64,000 bases of DNA from Aquimarina amphilecti (GCF_900109375.1 NZ_FOAB01000007.1:186001-250000); one strand, 5' to 3'; shown: positions 19,153 through 29,239, numbered from the stretch's first letter. The notes: generated by a model from the sequence alone, not told the origin. A program made the numbers and translations.

Positions 19153-20145
19153 TTAGTCTTTATCTAATTTGTATTTAGAAAGATCCATACCGAAATTAAG
19201 ACCTTTAACATTTACAAGCTCTTCTAGCTCAGTTAAAGATTTCTTACCAAAGTTACGGAACTTCATTAAATCGTTTTTGTTGTATGATACTAAATCTCCT
19301 AATGTATCTACCTCCGCAGCCTTTAAACAATTAAGTGCTCTTACAGAAAGATCCATATCGATCAATTTAGTTTTCAATAACTGTCTCATATGTAATGATT
19401 CCTCATCATATGTTTCTGTCTGCGCTATCTCATCTGCTTCTAATGTAATACGCTCATCAGAGAATAACATAAAGTGGTGAATTAGAATTTTAGCAGCTTC
19501 AGTTAATGCATCTTTAGGATGAATTGAACCATCTGTAACAATTTCAAAAACTAATTTTTCATAATCAGTCTTTTGTTCCACACGATAATTCTCTATACTA
19601 TACTTAACGTTTTTGATAGGTGTATAAATAGAATCTGTAAAGATTGTACCTATCGGAGCATTGGCTTTCTTATTTTCTTCTGCAGGAACGTATCCTCTTC
19701 CTTTTTCAATAGTAATCTCTAAATTAAGAGCTACTTTTTTATCCATATTACAGATAACCAAATCCGGGTTAAGAACCTGAAAACCTGAAATGAATTTTTG
19801 GAAGTCTCCAGCAGTTAATTGCTCTTGACCAGAAATTGAAATTGTAACAGATTCATTATCGATATCTTCAATCTGACGTTTAAAACGTACTTGTTTCAGA
19901 TTAAGAATAATCTCTGTTACATCTTCTACAACTCCAGAAATAGTAGAAAATTCGTGATCTACTCCTTCAATTCTTAAGGAAGTTATAGCGAATCCCTCTA
20001 AAGAAGATAGCAAAACTCTTCGCAAAGCGTTACCAACTGTCAATCCGTACCCAGGTTCTAATGGTCTAAATTCAAATTTACCATCAAACTCACTGGAGTC
20101 GATCATGATAACTTTATCGGGCTTCTGAAAATTTAATATTGCCAT
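19153..20145 (-). CDS. rpoA: DNA-directed RNA polymerase subunit alpha
   Basis: The 330-residue alpha subunit. The N-terminal dimerisation domain (about 1-230) shows [27 protein letters not shown] and [20 protein letters not shown] linker leads to the C-terminal DNA- and activator-binding domain (about 255-330; [26 protein letters not shown]). It assembles beta and beta-prime and contacts UP elements and activators. It sits between rpsD and rplQ as in the classical alpha operon. Confidence 0.98.
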   Translation of the reverse strand: MAILNFQKPDKVIMIDSSEFDGKFEFRPLEPGYGLTVGNALRRVLLSSLEGFAITSLRIEGVDHEFSTISGVVEDVTEIILNLKQVRFKRQIEDIDNESVTISISGQEQLTAGDFQKFISGFQVLNPDLVICNMDKKVALNLEITIEKGRGYVPAEENKKANAPIGTIFTDSIYTPIKNVKYSIENYRVEQKTDYEKLVFEIVTDGSIHPKDALTEAAKILIHHFMLFSDERITLEADEIAQTETYDEESLHMRQLLKTKLIDMDLSVRALNCLKAAEVDTLGDLVSYNKNDLMKFRNFGKKSLTELEELVNVKGLNFGMDLSKYKLDKD

Positions 20146-20168
20146 ATTATTGTTTCTTCTAAGAGTTA

Positions 20169-20774
20169 TTACTTCGAATATAATTCGACGATGAATTGTT
20201 CGTTGATGTTTTCCGGAATCTGAATTCTTCCCGGAACCGATACGAAAGTACCTTCTTTTGTATCGTTATTAAAAGTAATCCACTCATAAACCTTACTATT
20301 ATTAGCAAGAGAGTTTTGGATAACCTCTAATGATTTTGATTTTTCTCTTACTCCTACTACATCTCCAGGTTTCAATTGGTAAGATGGAATATTAACCAAT
20401 TCTCCATTAACAGTTATATGTCTGTGAGAAACTAATTGTCTAGCACCTCTACGAGAATTTGATAGTCCCATTCTAAAAGCTACATTATCCAAACGTGATT
20501 CACATAATTGAAGTAAAACCTCACCTGTAATTCCAGTAGATCTTGTTGCTTTTTCGAACATATTTCTGAACTGACGTTCTAATACTCCGTATGTATATTT
20601 AGCTTTTTGCTTCTCCATTAATTGGATTGCATACTCACTCTTCTTTCCTCTTCGTCTGTTGTTTCCATGTTGACCAGGAGGATAATTTCTCTTATCGAAT
20701 GACTTATCGTCACCGAATATCGCTTCACCAAACTTACGAGCGATTTTAGTTTTTGGACCAGTATATCTTGCCAT
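20169..20774 (-). CDS. rpsD: 30S ribosomal protein S4
   Basis: A primary 16S rRNA-binding protein of 201 residues and, in other bacteria, the translational repressor of the alpha operon. The S4 RNA-binding domain is clear ([32 protein letters not shown]). The N-terminal zinc-binding cysteines of C+ type S4 are missing ([23 protein letters not shown]), so it is the zinc-free form. The 136-bp space upstream is the longest gap inside the ribosomal cluster and contains a terminator-like hairpin, consistent with separate control of rpsD-rpoA-rplQ. Confidence 0.97.
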   Translation of the reverse strand: MARYTGPKTKIARKFGEAIFGDDKSFDKRNYPPGQHGNNRRRGKKSEYAIQLMEKQKAKYTYGVLERQFRNMFEKATRSTGITGEVLLQLCESRLDNVAFRMGLSNSRRGARQLVSHRHITVNGELVNIPSYQLKPGDVVGVREKSKSLEVIQNSLANNSKVYEWITFNNDTKEGTFVSVPGRIQIPENINEQFIVELYSK

Positions 20775-20869
20775 TTTCTTATTAATTTAATTGTTGAGGA
20801 GGATATGAATTAAGGTCACTGTCCTTCGAAAATCCTTTATTCCCCATTTGACTTACTTTATTATAAATT

Positions 20870-20902
20870 TAAAACATAAAAGATCCCGAAAACATTCGGG
20901 AT
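20870..20902 (-). terminator. Terminator-like hairpin (possible attenuator) between rpsK and rpsD
   Basis: The arms ATCCCGAA (20883-20890) and TTCGGGAT (20895-20902) pair perfectly over a 4-nt loop. On the minus strand the hairpin is followed by CTTTTATGTTTT, an interrupted T run. It begins 8 bp after the rpsK stop. As rpsD, rpoA and rplQ must still be expressed, partial termination or a regulated attenuator is more likely than a full stop. Confidence 0.6.
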
Positions 20903-20910
20903 ACAATTAC

Positions 20911-21294
20911 TTATACTCTACGTCTTTTTGGAGGACGGCATCCGTTATGAGGCATTGGAGTTACATCAATAATTTCTGAAACTTCAATTCCTGAATTATG
21001 AAGGGAACGTATTGCAGATTCTCTTCCATTTCCAGGTCCTTTTACATATACCTTTACTTTCTTAAGACCAGCTTCGATAGCTACTTTAGAAGCATCTTCT
21101 GCAGCTAATTGTGCAGCATATGGTGTGTTCTTTTTAGAACCTCTGAATCCCATTTTTCCAGCTGAAGACCAAGAAATTACGTCTCCTTTTTTATTTGTTA
21201 ACGATACAATAATGTTGTTAAAAGATGCTGTTACGTGTGCTTCTCCTACTGACTCAACAATTACTTTACGTTTTTTTGAAGTTGACTTTGCCAT
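20911..21294 (-). CDS. rpsK: 30S ribosomal protein S11
   Basis: A platform protein of the small subunit that contacts 16S rRNA near the mRNA exit. The 127-residue sequence has the conserved [40 protein letters not shown] and the C-terminal [18 protein letters not shown]. It begins 8 bp after rpsM and is followed by a terminator-like hairpin before rpsD. Confidence 0.98.
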   Translation of the reverse strand: MAKSTSKKRKVIVESVGEAHVTASFNNIIVSLTNKKGDVISWSSAGKMGFRGSKKNTPYAAQLAAEDASKVAIEAGLKKVKVYVKGPGNGRESAIRSLHNSGIEVSEIIDVTPMPHNGCRPPKRRRV

Positions 21295-21302
21295 ACTACT
21301 TA

Positions 21303-21677
21303 TTATTTAGTTGCTTTTTTCTTGTTAGCAACTGTTTTTCTTCTTCCTTTACGCGTTCTAGAATTATTCTTAGTACGTTGACCTCTAAGTGGTAAACCTG
21401 CTCTGTGACGAATACCTCTGTAACATCCTATATCCATAAGACGTTTGATATTCAACTGTACTTCAGAACGTAATTCTCCTTCAATGGTATAGGCCCCTAC
21501 AGCTTCACGAATACGACCGATCTGGTCATCATCCCAATCAGAAACTTTAATACTTTCATCTACTTTGGCAATGTCTAAAACTTCTTTAGCTCTACTTCTA
21601 CCAATTCCGAAGATATAGGTTAATGCTATAACTCCTCGCTTTTGTTTAGGTATATCTACCCCTGCAATTCTTGCCAT
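21303..21677 (-). CDS. rpsM: 30S ribosomal protein S13
   Basis: A head protein of the small subunit that contacts the P-site tRNA and bridges to the 50S. It has 124 residues, with [26 protein letters not shown] at the start, [20 protein letters not shown] in the middle and a basic C-terminal tail ([16 protein letters not shown]) that reaches the tRNA. It begins 2 bp after rpmJ. Confidence 0.98.
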   Translation of the reverse strand: MARIAGVDIPKQKRGVIALTYIFGIGRSRAKEVLDIAKVDESIKVSDWDDDQIGRIREAVGAYTIEGELRSEVQLNIKRLMDIGCYRGIRHRAGLPLRGQRTKNNSRTRKGRRKTVANKKKATK

Positions 21678-21679
21678 AA

Positions 21680-21796
21680 TTACCCTTGTCTTTGTTTAAA
21701 TCTAGGATTCTTTTTATTAATTACGTAAAGTCGGCCTTTTCTACGCACAATCTTGCACTCGGCACTTCTCTTTTTTATTGATGCTCTAACTTTCAT
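21680..21796 (-). CDS. rpmJ: 50S ribosomal protein L36 (zinc-ligand-poor form)
   Basis: A 38-residue protein starting [20 protein letters not shown] and ending NPRFKQRQG. Position and sequence identify L36. Of the four zinc ligands of the C+ form (Cys11, Cys14, Cys27, His33), only Cys14 is kept; the others are Ser, Asn and Phe here. The protein should therefore not hold zinc in the usual way. It is the first gene after the 117-bp gap downstream of infA, which carries a -7 box and a potential leader hairpin. Confidence 0.95.
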   Translation of the reverse strand: MKVRASIKKRSAECKIVRRKGRLYVINKKNPRFKQRQG

Positions 21797-21806
21797 CTCT
21801 TTGTGT

Positions 21807-21857
21807 TTAAATCCTGAAAATACATATTAAGCATTTCAGAAGGTCTCGTTAACAAGA
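21807..21857 (-). promoter_or_regulatory. Possible structured leader of the rpmJ (alpha) operon
   Basis: On the minus strand, the segment between the TACTTTTG box and rpmJ contains CTGAAAAT and, about 35 nt later, its exact complement ATTTTCAG, enclosing smaller pairings. This would fold into a long-loop stem just upstream of rpmJ. Ribosomal operons often carry leaders bound by one of their own proteins; that role here is inference. Confidence 0.35.
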
Positions 21858-21868
21858 TTTTCAGCCCG

Positions 21869-21876
21869 CAAAAGTA
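21869..21876 (-). promoter_or_regulatory. Putative internal promoter -7 box before rpmJ
   Basis: On the minus strand this reads TACTTTTG, a full match to the Bacteroidota -7 consensus. It lies 73 bp upstream of rpmJ in a 117-bp gap, the first large gap of the cluster after infA. The -33 region is only a partial match (TTAG). It would drive rpmJ-rpsM-rpsK and perhaps the genes beyond. Confidence 0.5.
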
Positions 21877-21913
21877 CGCAAAAAATCTTAATTAACTAAT
21901 ATTCTTAAAATTA

Positions 21914-22129
21914 TTAGTATCTGTATGTTATACGAGCCTTAGATAAATCATAAGGACTCATTTCTAACTTCACCTTATCTCCAGGTAACAACTTGATATA
22001 ATGCATACGCATTTTACCTGAGATATGAGCCGTCACTACGTGACCATTTTCTAGTTCTACTCGAAACATAGCATTAGACAATGCTTCGATTATACTTCCA
22101 TCCTGTTCTATTGCCGGTTGTTTTGCCAT
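21914..22129 (-). CDS. infA: Translation initiation factor IF-1
   Basis: A 71-residue S1-like OB-fold protein ([62 protein letters not shown]) that occupies the ribosomal A site during initiation. The length is normal. It starts one base after the secY stop, with no map or adk gene between them. The non-coding gap that follows carries the promoter candidate for the rpmJ section. Confidence 0.97.
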   Translation of the reverse strand: MAKQPAIEQDGSIIEALSNAMFRVELENGHVVTAHISGKMRMHYIKLLPGDKVKLEMSPYDLSKARITYRY

Positions 22130-22130
22130 T

Positions 22131-23471
22131 TTATGCTACTGCTTTTCGGTTTTTACCAGTTTTCATCAATCCATCATAATGTCTATTCAATAAATATGAA
22201 TTGACTTGCTGCATTGTATCTATAGCAACCCCTACCATAATAAGTAATGAAGTTCCTCCGAAAAACAATGCCCAACCTTGTTGAACACCAAGAAGCTTTA
22301 CAGCAATAGCTGGGAAAACAGCAATTAATGCTAAGAAAATAGAACCCGGTAACGTTATCTGCGACATGATCTTATCTAAATATTCTGCTGTCTCACTACC
22401 AGGTCTGATTCCTGGAATAAAACCACCACTTCTTTTTAAGTCATCAGCCATTTTATTAGTTGGAACTGTAATAGCCGTGTAGAAGTAAGTAAATATTATG
22501 ATTAATAACCCAAATAATAAATTATACCATAATCCAAAAATATCACTAAATGCCGCAGCTATACCTTGCGAAGTTTCAGACTCTGAAAGACCTGCTACAG
22601 CAGCTGGTATAAACATAATAGCTTGAGCAAATATAATTGGCATTACTCCAGAAGCATTTAACTTCAATGGAATATATTGACGGGAACCAAAAACATTCTT
22701 TTCATATCCTCCACTAGCGGTTCTTCTAGCATACTGTACTGGAATTTGACGAACCGCCATAACCAATAACACAGAAGCTAATATAATTACAAACCAAATA
22801 ACCAGTTCAATCAATACCATTATGATATCTCCACCTTCTCCAGAAGTTCTAGAAATAAAATTCTGTACAAAAGATTGCGGTAACGTAGCTATAATTCCTA
22901 CCATAATTAATAATGAAATACCATTACCAATACCTTTATCAGTAATCTTTTCACCTAACCACATAGCAAAAATACATCCGGTGGTTAATATAATTACAGA
23001 TGATACAACGAAAACAGTTTGACTTATCTCTGTACTAAAAGCAGCTGGAGGAAGCGTTGCGAACAAATTATAAATATAACCAGGTCCTTGAACCAAAGTG
23101 ATAGCAATTGTCAACCAACGCGTAATCTGATTAATTTTCTTTCTTCCACTTTCTCCTTCTTTTTGTAGTTTTTGAAGATAAGGTATAGCTATCCCCATCA
23201 ACTGAACAACAATCGAAGCGGATATATAAGGCATGATTCCTAAGGCAAAAACAGAAGCATTAGCAAACGCTCCTCCCGTAAATGCATTAAGTAGTCCTAA
23301 CAAACCATCTTGGGTTTGAGTACCCAAATTAGCTAATTCTGCCGCATCAACTCCAGGTAATACAACCTGTGCTCCAAATCGATAAACTAAAAGTAATCCT
23401 AGTGTAACTAGAATTCTATTTTTCAATTCTTCGATTTTCCAAATGTTTTTTATTGTATCAATAAATTTCAT
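22131..23471 (-). CDS. secY: Protein translocase subunit SecY
   Basis: The central channel protein of the Sec translocon in the inner membrane, working with SecE, SecG and SecA. It has 446 residues and about ten transmembrane helices, with the conserved start [27 protein letters not shown], the plug/pore region [21 protein letters not shown] and the cytoplasmic loop ending [21 protein letters not shown]. It follows rplO by 10 bp, the standard spc-operon position. Confidence 0.98.
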   Translation of the reverse strand: MKFIDTIKNIWKIEELKNRILVTLGLLLVYRFGAQVVLPGVDAAELANLGTQTQDGLLGLLNAFTGGAFANASVFALGIMPYISASIVVQLMGIAIPYLQKLQKEGESGRKKINQITRWLTIAITLVQGPGYIYNLFATLPPAAFSTEISQTVFVVSSVIILTTGCIFAMWLGEKITDKGIGNGISLLIMVGIIATLPQSFVQNFISRTSGEGGDIIMVLIELVIWFVIILASVLLVMAVRQIPVQYARRTASGGYEKNVFGSRQYIPLKLNASGVMPIIFAQAIMFIPAAVAGLSESETSQGIAAAFSDIFGLWYNLLFGLLIIIFTYFYTAITVPTNKMADDLKRSGGFIPGIRPGSETAEYLDKIMSQITLPGSIFLALIAVFPAIAVKLLGVQQGWALFFGGTSLLIMVGVAIDTMQQVNSYLLNRHYDGLMKTGKNRKAVA

Positions 23472-23481
23472 GAAATGTCTT

Positions 23482-23934
23482 TTATAAGGTTACTGCTTCA
23501 CCACCTGCTGCTTCTATAGCTGCCTTTGCAGTGGCTGTAAATTTATGAGCTGTGACTTTTAATTTCGCCTTTAACTCACCTCTTCCCAGTATCTTAACTA
23601 AATCATTCTTTCCTGCAAGACGTGTACTTAATAACACGTCAAGATCAACCGTATCAGTTATTTTACCAGCATCCACTAAATTCTGTAGCGTATCTAGATT
23701 GATCCCCTGATACTCTTTTCTATTGATATTAGTGAAACCAAATTTTGGAACACGTCTTTGAAGAGGCATCTGCCCTCCTTCAAATCCTATCTTTCTAGAA
23801 TATCCAGAACGAGATTTTGCTCCTTTATGACCACGAGCAGCTGTTCCACCTTTTCCGGAACCCTGACCACGACCTAATCGCTTACTGTTATTTTTTACTG
23901 AACCTGCAGCAGGTTTTAAGTTACTTAAATCCAT
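23482..23934 (-). CDS. rplO: 50S ribosomal protein L15
   Basis: A 150-residue large-subunit protein. The Gly/Arg-rich N-terminal extension (KNNSKRLGRGQGSGKGGTAARGHKGAKSRSGY) that threads into 23S rRNA and the C-terminal L18e-like domain (LDVLLSTRLAGKNDLVKILGRGEL) are both present. It is 9 bp downstream of rpmD and 10 bp upstream of secY. Confidence 0.98.
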   Translation of the reverse strand: MDLSNLKPAAGSVKNNSKRLGRGQGSGKGGTAARGHKGAKSRSGYSRKIGFEGGQMPLQRRVPKFGFTNINRKEYQGINLDTLQNLVDAGKITDTVDLDVLLSTRLAGKNDLVKILGRGELKAKLKVTAHKFTATAKAAIEAAGGEAVTL

Positions 23935-23943
23935 GTGCTTATA

Positions 23944-24123
23944 TTATTTTGTTTCTAAAGAAACTAAATGTTTAACTTTATTTACCATCCCAAGGATATT
24001 AGGAGTGTCATCATGCTCAACAACCTGACCGATCTTTTTAAGACCTAAAGCCTCCAGAGTTCTTTTTTGTCTCTGTGTACGGTTAATCGCGCTTTTTACT
24101 TTAGTTATTTTAATCTTTGCCAT
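23944..24123 (-). CDS. rpmD: 50S ribosomal protein L30
   Basis: A 59-residue protein starting MAKIKITKVKSAINRTQRQK and continuing RTLEALGLKKIGQVVEHDDT. This matches bacterial L30 in length and in the conserved I-x-R-T/G-x-x-Q-R-x-T-L-x-x-L-G-L-x-K core. It fits exactly between rpsE (11 bp upstream) and rplO (9 bp downstream), where L30 is expected. Confidence 0.96.
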   Translation of the reverse strand: MAKIKITKVKSAINRTQRQKRTLEALGLKKIGQVVEHDDTPNILGMVNKVKHLVSLETK

Positions 24124-24134
24124 CGTTCCTATAT

Positions 24135-24659
24135 TTATCCTTTAAACACTTTCTCTAGTGAAACACCACGTTGTTTTGCTACTTGCTCTGCACTACGCAT
24201 TTGCAATAAGGCATCAAACGTTGCTTTCACCACATTGTGTGGGTTAGACGATCCTTGATTTTTAGAAAGTACATCATGAACTCCTACAGCTTCTAGTACT
24301 GCACGGATAGCTCCACCAGCAATAACTCCTGTACCAGTTGCAGCAGGCATTAATAATACTCTTGCTCCACCATACTTTCCTTTTTGTTCATGTGGTAATG
24401 TTCCTTTAGTTAACGGTATACGAACTAAATTCTTCTTAGCGTCTTCTACTGCTTTTGCAATAGCTTCAGCAACTTCCTTAGACTTACCTAAACCTTGGCC
24501 TACAACACCGTTTTCATCTCCTACAACTACAATAGCAGAGAATCCAAATGCTCTACCACCCTTGGTTACTTTAGTAACACGCTGTACTCCAACTAAACGA
24601 TCCTTTAATTCAAGTCCACTTGGTTTTACTAATTCTGCGTTTTTATATTTTTGATACAT
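24135..24659 (-). CDS. rpsE: 30S ribosomal protein S5
   Basis: A 174-residue small-subunit protein at the mRNA entry tunnel, involved in decoding accuracy. The double-stranded-RNA-binding domain ([31 protein letters not shown]) and the C-terminal domain ([31 protein letters not shown]) are both typical. It lies 6 bp after rplR. Confidence 0.98.
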   Translation of the reverse strand: MYQKYKNAELVKPSGLELKDRLVGVQRVTKVTKGGRAFGFSAIVVVGDENGVVGQGLGKSKEVAEAIAKAVEDAKKNLVRIPLTKGTLPHEQKGKYGGARVLLMPAATGTGVIAGGAIRAVLEAVGVHDVLSKNQGSSNPHNVVKATFDALLQMRSAEQVAKQRGVSLEKVFKG

Positions 24660-24665
24660 AATTTC

Positions 24666-25022
24666 TTAGAATTTAAGTCCTGCTTCTCTAGCTCCTTCAG
24701 CTAATGATTTTACTCTACCATGATATAAATATCCACCCCTATCAAATGACACAGTATCTATACCAGCCTTCTTAGCCTTATCAGCAAGGGCTTTACCAAC
24801 CAAGCTTGCCTTTTCTGCCTTATTACCTGATGCAGCAGCAATATCTTTATCTCTTGAAGAAGCTGAACCAATAGTCTTACCGGTAACATCATCTATGATT
24901 TGTGCATAGATTTCTTTATTACTTCTATAAACAGATAATCTAGGACGTTGTTCTGTTCCGCTTACTTTACCGCGGATTCGCTTTCTGATTTTTAATCTTC
25001 TTAAATCTTTTGAGAATGCCAT
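24666..25022 (-). CDS. rplR: 50S ribosomal protein L18
   Basis: A 118-residue 5S rRNA-binding protein of the central protuberance. Conserved segments are [31 protein letters not shown] and the C-terminal [26 protein letters not shown]. It starts 10 bp after rplF and is followed closely by rpsE. Confidence 0.98.
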   Translation of the reverse strand: MAFSKDLRRLKIRKRIRGKVSGTEQRPRLSVYRSNKEIYAQIIDDVTGKTIGSASSRDKDIAAASGNKAEKASLVGKALADKAKKAGIDTVSFDRGGYLYHGRVKSLAEGAREAGLKF

Positions 25023-25032
25023 AACTTCGTTA

Positions 25033-25575
25033 TTATGCAGATTTACCTGCTTTTCTTCTTAATTGTTCTCCTACGAATTTAACTCCTTTACCTTTGTAAG
25101 GTTCTGGCTTACGGAAACCTCTAATTTTAGCTGCAACCTGTCCCACTAATTGTTTGTCGTGAGAAGTTAATTTTACGATCGGGTTTTTACCTTTTTCTGA
25201 TATAGTCTCTACTTTAACCTCTGGAGCAATATCTAAAACGATATTGTGAGAGAAACCTAAAGCTAAATCTAATTTTTGTCCTTGATTAGAAGCTCTATAA
25301 CCAACTCCTACCAATTCTAATTCTTTAGTAAAACCTTCAGAAACACCTTGAACCATATTATTAATCAAAGCCCTATATAATCCATGCTTTGCTTTATGAT
25401 CTTTAGCTTCACTAGGTCTTTCTAGAACAACCTGACCTTCCTCTACTTTCACATTGATAGCATCTAGCTCCTGTGTAAGCTCTCCTAATTTTCCTTTAAC
25501 AGTAACAACATTACCTGTCACTTCTACAGTGACACCAGACGGAATAGTTACTGGATTTTTTCCTATTCTTGACAT
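25033..25575 (-). CDS. rplF: 50S ribosomal protein L6
   Basis: A 180-residue protein with two repeated L6 folds near the GTPase-associated centre. It opens [19 protein letters not shown], contains [24 protein letters not shown] in the middle and ends with [18 protein letters not shown] followed by the basic tail. It lies 20 bp after rpsH in spc-operon order. Confidence 0.98.
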   Translation of the reverse strand: MSRIGKNPVTIPSGVTVEVTGNVVTVKGKLGELTQELDAINVKVEEGQVVLERPSEAKDHKAKHGLYRALINNMVQGVSEGFTKELELVGVGYRASNQGQKLDLALGFSHNIVLDIAPEVKVETISEKGKNPIVKLTSHDKQLVGQVAAKIRGFRKPEPYKGKGVKFVGEQLRRKAGKSA

Positions 25576-25595
25576 TTCTTTTGTCTTTTATACTG

Positions 25596-25994
25596 TTAAT
25601 ATACGTAACAAAGTACTTCTCCACCTACGTTCTCTTGCTTTGCCTGTTTTCCAGTCATTACGCCATGAGAAGTAGAAACAATTGCGATACCTAATCCGTT
25701 AAGAATCCTTGGTATTTCGCTTGAACCTGCATATTTACGTAAACCAGGCTTACTGATTCTTTGTAATTCCTTAATTACAGGCTCTTTTGTCAACTTGTTG
25801 TACTTAAGAGCTATCTTAATACTACCTTGCGTTGTATTATCTTCAAATTTATAACTCAAAATATATCCTTGATCGAATAATATTTTAGTGATCTCTTTTT
25901 TAACCTTAGATGCAGGGATCTCAACAACTCTGTGTTGAGCACTATTTGCATTACGAATTCTGGTTAAATAATCTGCTATAGGATCTGTATTCAT
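25596..25994 (-). CDS. rpsH: 30S ribosomal protein S8
   Basis: A 132-residue primary 16S rRNA-binding protein; in E. coli it also represses translation of the spc operon. It has the canonical start [19 protein letters not shown] and the RNA-binding C-terminal half [33 protein letters not shown]. The 67-bp gap upstream to rpsN is larger than its neighbours' gaps and may hold a structured mRNA segment. Confidence 0.98.
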   Translation of the reverse strand: MNTDPIADYLTRIRNANSAQHRVVEIPASKVKKEITKILFDQGYILSYKFEDNTTQGSIKIALKYNKLTKEPVIKELQRISKPGLRKYAGSSEIPRILNGLGIAIVSTSHGVMTGKQAKQENVGGEVLCYVY

Positions 25995-26061
25995 TATATT
26001 TAATTTATGACCTTGGTTTTCAACTAATATAGTCGAACCTTAGACCAATTAATTTTTATTA

Positions 26062-26331
26062 TTACCAACTAGCTTTAGTTACTCCTGGAATTAACCCTTG
26101 ATTAGCCATCTCTCTAAATGTAACACGTGAAATCCCAAACTGACGCATATATCCTTTTGGTCTTCCTGTTAGTTTACAACGATTATGCATACGGATTGGA
26201 GATGCATTTTTTGGCAGTTTCTGTAATGCCTCATAGTCTCCAGCCTCTTTTAAAGCTTTACGTTTTTCAGCATATTTAGCAACTGTTTTTGCTCTCTTCA
26301 CCTCACGGGCTTTCATTGATTCTTTAGCCAT
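26062..26331 (-). CDS. rpsN: 30S ribosomal protein S14 (zinc-free long form)
   Basis: An 89-residue small-subunit head protein. The length and the lack of a CxxC zinc ribbon show the C- form (only the Cys in [22 protein letters not shown] remains). Characteristic segments are [20 protein letters not shown] and the C-terminal [18 protein letters not shown]. It starts 2 bp after the rplE stop. Confidence 0.98.
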   Translation of the reverse strand: MAKESMKAREVKRAKTVAKYAEKRKALKEAGDYEALQKLPKNASPIRMHNRCKLTGRPKGYMRQFGISRVTFREMANQGLIPGVTKASW

Positions 26332-26333
26332 AA

Positions 26334-26885
26334 TTAATTCTTTTTAAAAGGTAACCCTAGTTCTGTTAACAATGATTTTGCTTCTTTATCTGTTCCTGCA
26401 GAAGTTTCAAAAGTAATATTCATTCCTGAAATCTTATTCACTTTATCAATATCTATTTCAGGAAATATAATTTGCTCAGTAATTCCTAATGAGTAATTAC
26501 CTCTACCATCGAAACCAGTAGCATTAATTCCATTAAAATCTCGTACACGAGGTAACGCTGAAGTAATCAAACGATCTAAAAACTCATACATTCTTTCTCC
26601 TCTTAACGTAACTTTCGCACCTATTGGCATTCCTTTACGTAACTTGAAAGTTGCAACATCCTTTTTAGATATCGTAGCAACAGCCTTTTGACCTGTTATC
26701 ATTGTTAATTCGTCCACAGCGTAGTCAATTAACTTCTTATCTGCCACAGCTGCACCAACACCTCTACTTAAAACAATTTTTTTAAGCCTAGGCACTTCCA
26801 TTACATTACTATAACTGAATTCTTCTGTAAGAGTAGACATTACTCTGTCCTTATACTCTTGTTTTAGTCTTGGGATATAAGCCAT
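26334..26885 (-). CDS. rplE: 50S ribosomal protein L5
   Basis: A 183-residue 5S rRNA-binding protein that also contacts P-site tRNA. It has the conserved [41 protein letters not shown] and [19 protein letters not shown]. It lies 2 bp after rplX and 2 bp before rpsN. Confidence 0.98.
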   Translation of the reverse strand: MAYIPRLKQEYKDRVMSTLTEEFSYSNVMEVPRLKKIVLSRGVGAAVADKKLIDYAVDELTMITGQKAVATISKKDVATFKLRKGMPIGAKVTLRGERMYEFLDRLITSALPRVRDFNGINATGFDGRGNYSLGITEQIIFPEIDIDKVNKISGMNITFETSAGTDKEAKSLLTELGLPFKKN

Positions 26886-26887
26886 AA

Positions 26888-27199
26888 CTATATTACTTCA
26901 TTAGATTTTTTAGAAAATCTCACTTTCTTATCTCCTTCTACTCTATATCCAACTCTTGTCTCATCTCCATTAGAAGTTAACAATGTTAAGTTAGAAATAT
27001 GAATAGCCGCTTCTTGCTTCACTATACCACCTTGTGGATTAGCAGCACTAGGCTTTTGGTGTTTAGACACAAGGTTAACACCTTCTACAATTGCCTTGTT
27101 CTTATCCTTCAATACTTTCTGTACGGTTCCCTGTTGACCTTTATTGTCTCCAGCGATAACCTTTACAGTATCTCCTGATTTAATTTTTAGCTTTGTCAT
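26888..27199 (-). CDS. rplX: 50S ribosomal protein L24
   Basis: A 103-residue assembly-initiating protein with a KOW motif ([20 protein letters not shown]) and the typical [24 protein letters not shown]. Gene order rplN-rplX-rplE is the standard one. Confidence 0.98.
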   Translation of the reverse strand: MTKLKIKSGDTVKVIAGDNKGQQGTVQKVLKDKNKAIVEGVNLVSKHQKPSAANPQGGIVKQEAAIHISNLTLLTSNGDETRVGYRVEGDKKVRFSKKSNEVI

Positions 27200-27212
27200 C
27201 TTTGCTATACTA

Positions 27213-27581
27213 TTAAAGCACTTCTGGCGCTAGTGATACAATCTTCATGAACTGCTTGTCACGAAGCTCTCTTGCAACAGGACCAAAAACACGAGTTCCT
27301 CTCATTTCTCCTGCAGGGTTCAAAAGAACACATGCATTATCATCAAAACGAATATAAGAACCATCTGGTCTGCGCACTTCTTTTTTGGTACGAACTACAA
27401 CTGCAGTTGAAACTGCTCCCTTTTTAATGTTTCCATTAGGAGTTGCTTCTTTAACACTGACAACGATCTTGTCTCCTACAGAGGCGTATCTTCTTTTTGT
27501 ACCACCTAAAACACGGATAACTAAAACTTCTTTACCACCTGTGTTGTCTGCTACTTTTAATCTAGACTCTTGTTGTACCAT
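27213..27581 (-). CDS. rplN: 50S ribosomal protein L14
   Basis: A 122-residue five-stranded-barrel protein at the subunit interface. It has the signature [27 protein letters not shown] and the C-terminal [28 protein letters not shown]. It starts 2 bp after rpsQ. Confidence 0.98.
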   Translation of the reverse strand: MVQQESRLKVADNTGGKEVLVIRVLGGTKRRYASVGDKIVVSVKEATPNGNIKKGAVSTAVVVRTKKEVRRPDGSYIRFDDNACVLLNPAGEMRGTRVFGPVARELRDKQFMKIVSLAPEVL

Positions 27582-27583
27582 AA

Positions 27584-27841
27584 TTACTTCGCTCTTTCAA
27601 TTACTTCTACTAATCTCCAGCATTTGGTTCTACTCATAGGTCTTGTTTCCATGATCTTTACAGTATCACCAATATTGCAGTCATTTTTCTCGTCGTGTGC
27701 AACGTATTTTTTCGTTTTTAACACGAACTTTCCGTACATCGGGTGTTTTACTTTTTTCACTTCAGCAACAACAATTGATTTCTGCATCTTGTTACTAGTA
27801 ACTACACCTATACGCTCTTTTCTTAAGTTTCTTTTTTCCAT
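27584..27841 (-). CDS. rpsQ: 30S ribosomal protein S17
   Basis: An 85-residue OB-fold protein that binds the 5' domain of 16S rRNA. Conserved segments are [30 protein letters not shown] and [26 protein letters not shown]. It sits 12 bp after rpmC. Confidence 0.98.
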   Translation of the reverse strand: MEKRNLRKERIGVVTSNKMQKSIVVAEVKKVKHPMYGKFVLKTKKYVAHDEKNDCNIGDTVKIMETRPMSRTKCWRLVEVIERAK

Positions 27842-27853
27842 CTTTCAGCAGAA

Positions 27854-28048
27854 TTAACCGTTTAATTCTCTTTTAGTTAGCTCAGTTGCCATTCTTGCAA
27901 TAGATCTTCTCACTTTACGTAATTGTAAAGGATTTTCTAATGGAGACATAGCGTGAGCCATTTTTAAATCTGAATACTCTTTACGAGATTTACCAAGTTC
28001 TTCTTGTAATTCAGCTGTAGACGATTCTTTTACTTGTGATTGTTTCAT
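27854..28048 (-). CDS. rpmC: 50S ribosomal protein L29
   Basis: A 64-residue two-helix protein at the peptide tunnel exit, a docking site for trigger factor and SRP. It has LQEELGKSRKEYSDLKMAHAMSPLENPLQLRKVRRSIARM, with the conserved R-x-x-R-x-x-I-A-R in the second helix. It lies 15 bp after rplP. Confidence 0.97.
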   Translation of the reverse strand: MKQSQVKESSTAELQEELGKSRKEYSDLKMAHAMSPLENPLQLRKVRRSIARMATELTKRELNG

Positions 28049-28063
28049 AGTCTCTTTTGAATT

Positions 28064-28483
28064 TTAACCTTGATAGGTTCTTGATACAATAAACTTAGTT
28101 CTTACCGGAAGCTTCTGTGCAGCAAGACGTAAAGCCTCTTTTGCTACATCATATGGCACACCGCTAATCTCAAATAATATTCTTCCTGGTTTTACCACTG
28201 CCGCCCAATATTCTACAGCTCCTTTTCCTTTACCCATACGTACTTCAAGAGGTTTCTTTGTAATAGGCTTGTCTGGGAAAATTTTAATCCACAGAGCACC
28301 TTCTCTTTTCATATAACGAGTAGCAGAAATACGTGCTGCTTCTATTTGTCTAGCAGTAACAAAACTTGAATCCAATGATTTTATTCCGAAAGTACCGTTA
28401 GAAAGTGTGTGTCCTCTTTGAGAAAGACCTTTCATACGTCCTTTTTGTTGTTTACGGAATTTTGTTCTTTTAGGCTGTAACAT
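28064..28483 (-). CDS. rplP: 50S ribosomal protein L16
   Basis: A 139-residue protein that helps position A-site tRNA. It starts [19 protein letters not shown] and has the conserved [41 protein letters not shown] central block. It lies 20 bp after rpsC. Confidence 0.98.
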   Translation of the reverse strand: MLQPKRTKFRKQQKGRMKGLSQRGHTLSNGTFGIKSLDSSFVTARQIEAARISATRYMKREGALWIKIFPDKPITKKPLEVRMGKGKGAVEYWAAVVKPGRILFEISGVPYDVAKEALRLAAQKLPVRTKFIVSRTYQG

Positions 28484-28503
28484 TGTTAATTTACTTTAAA
28501 AAA

Positions 28504-29229
28504 TTACTTTCTACGACGTGATTTATTGTTTCCACCTCGTCCGGCTCTATCGCCTCCTTTTCCTTGTTTCTTAGAAAGACCAACTAAAGGAGAAAGCTCT
28601 CTCTTACCATATACTTCGCCTTTCATAATCCATACTTTTACACCTAATCTACCATAAGTAGTATGTGCCTCAACTAAAGCATAATCTATGTCAGCTCTAA
28701 ACGTTGATAAAGGAATACGACCATCTTTATAAGACTCTGAACGTGCCATCTCTGCACCATTCAAACGTCCTGAAATCTGAATCTTGATACCCTCAGCATT
28801 CATTCTCATTGCAGCCGCAATAGCCATCTTAATCGCACGACGGTAAGAGATACGACTCTCAATTTGTCTTGCAACACTAGATCCAACTAAAAATGCATCA
28901 AGCTCAGGTCTCTTAATTTCAAAGATATTTATCTGAACCTCTTTATCTGTAATTTTCTTAAGCTCTTCTTTTAACTTGTCTACCTCTTGACCACCTTTTC
29001 CGATAATAATACCAGGTCTAGCAGTAGTGATAGTAACGGTTACAAGTTTAAGCGTGCGCTCAATAATTACTCTAGATACACTAGCTTTAGATAAACGTGC
29101 GTGTACGTACTTTCTAATCTTATCGTCTTCGGCAAGTTTATCACCGTAGTCATTACCTCCATACCAGTTGGATTCCCATCCTCTGATGATACCAAGGCGA
29201 TTTCCGATTGGATTTGTCTTCTGTCCCAT
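28504..29229 (-). CDS. rpsC: 30S ribosomal protein S3
   Basis: A 241-residue protein at the mRNA entry site with helicase-supporting function. The start is set at [22 protein letters not shown], the universal S3 N-terminus; an upstream in-frame ATG would overlap rplV. A KH domain is visible ([23 protein letters not shown]), followed by the C-terminal domain ([31 protein letters not shown]) and a Gly/Arg/Lys-rich tail. It starts 10 bp after the rplV stop. Confidence 0.98.
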   Translation of the reverse strand: MGQKTNPIGNRLGIIRGWESNWYGGNDYGDKLAEDDKIRKYVHARLSKASVSRVIIERTLKLVTVTITTARPGIIIGKGGQEVDKLKEELKKITDKEVQINIFEIKRPELDAFLVGSSVARQIESRISYRRAIKMAIAAAMRMNAEGIKIQISGRLNGAEMARSESYKDGRIPLSTFRADIDYALVEAHTTYGRLGVKVWIMKGEVYGKRELSPLVGLSKKQGKGGDRAGRGGNNKSRRRK

Positions 29230-29239
29230 ACTATTTATA

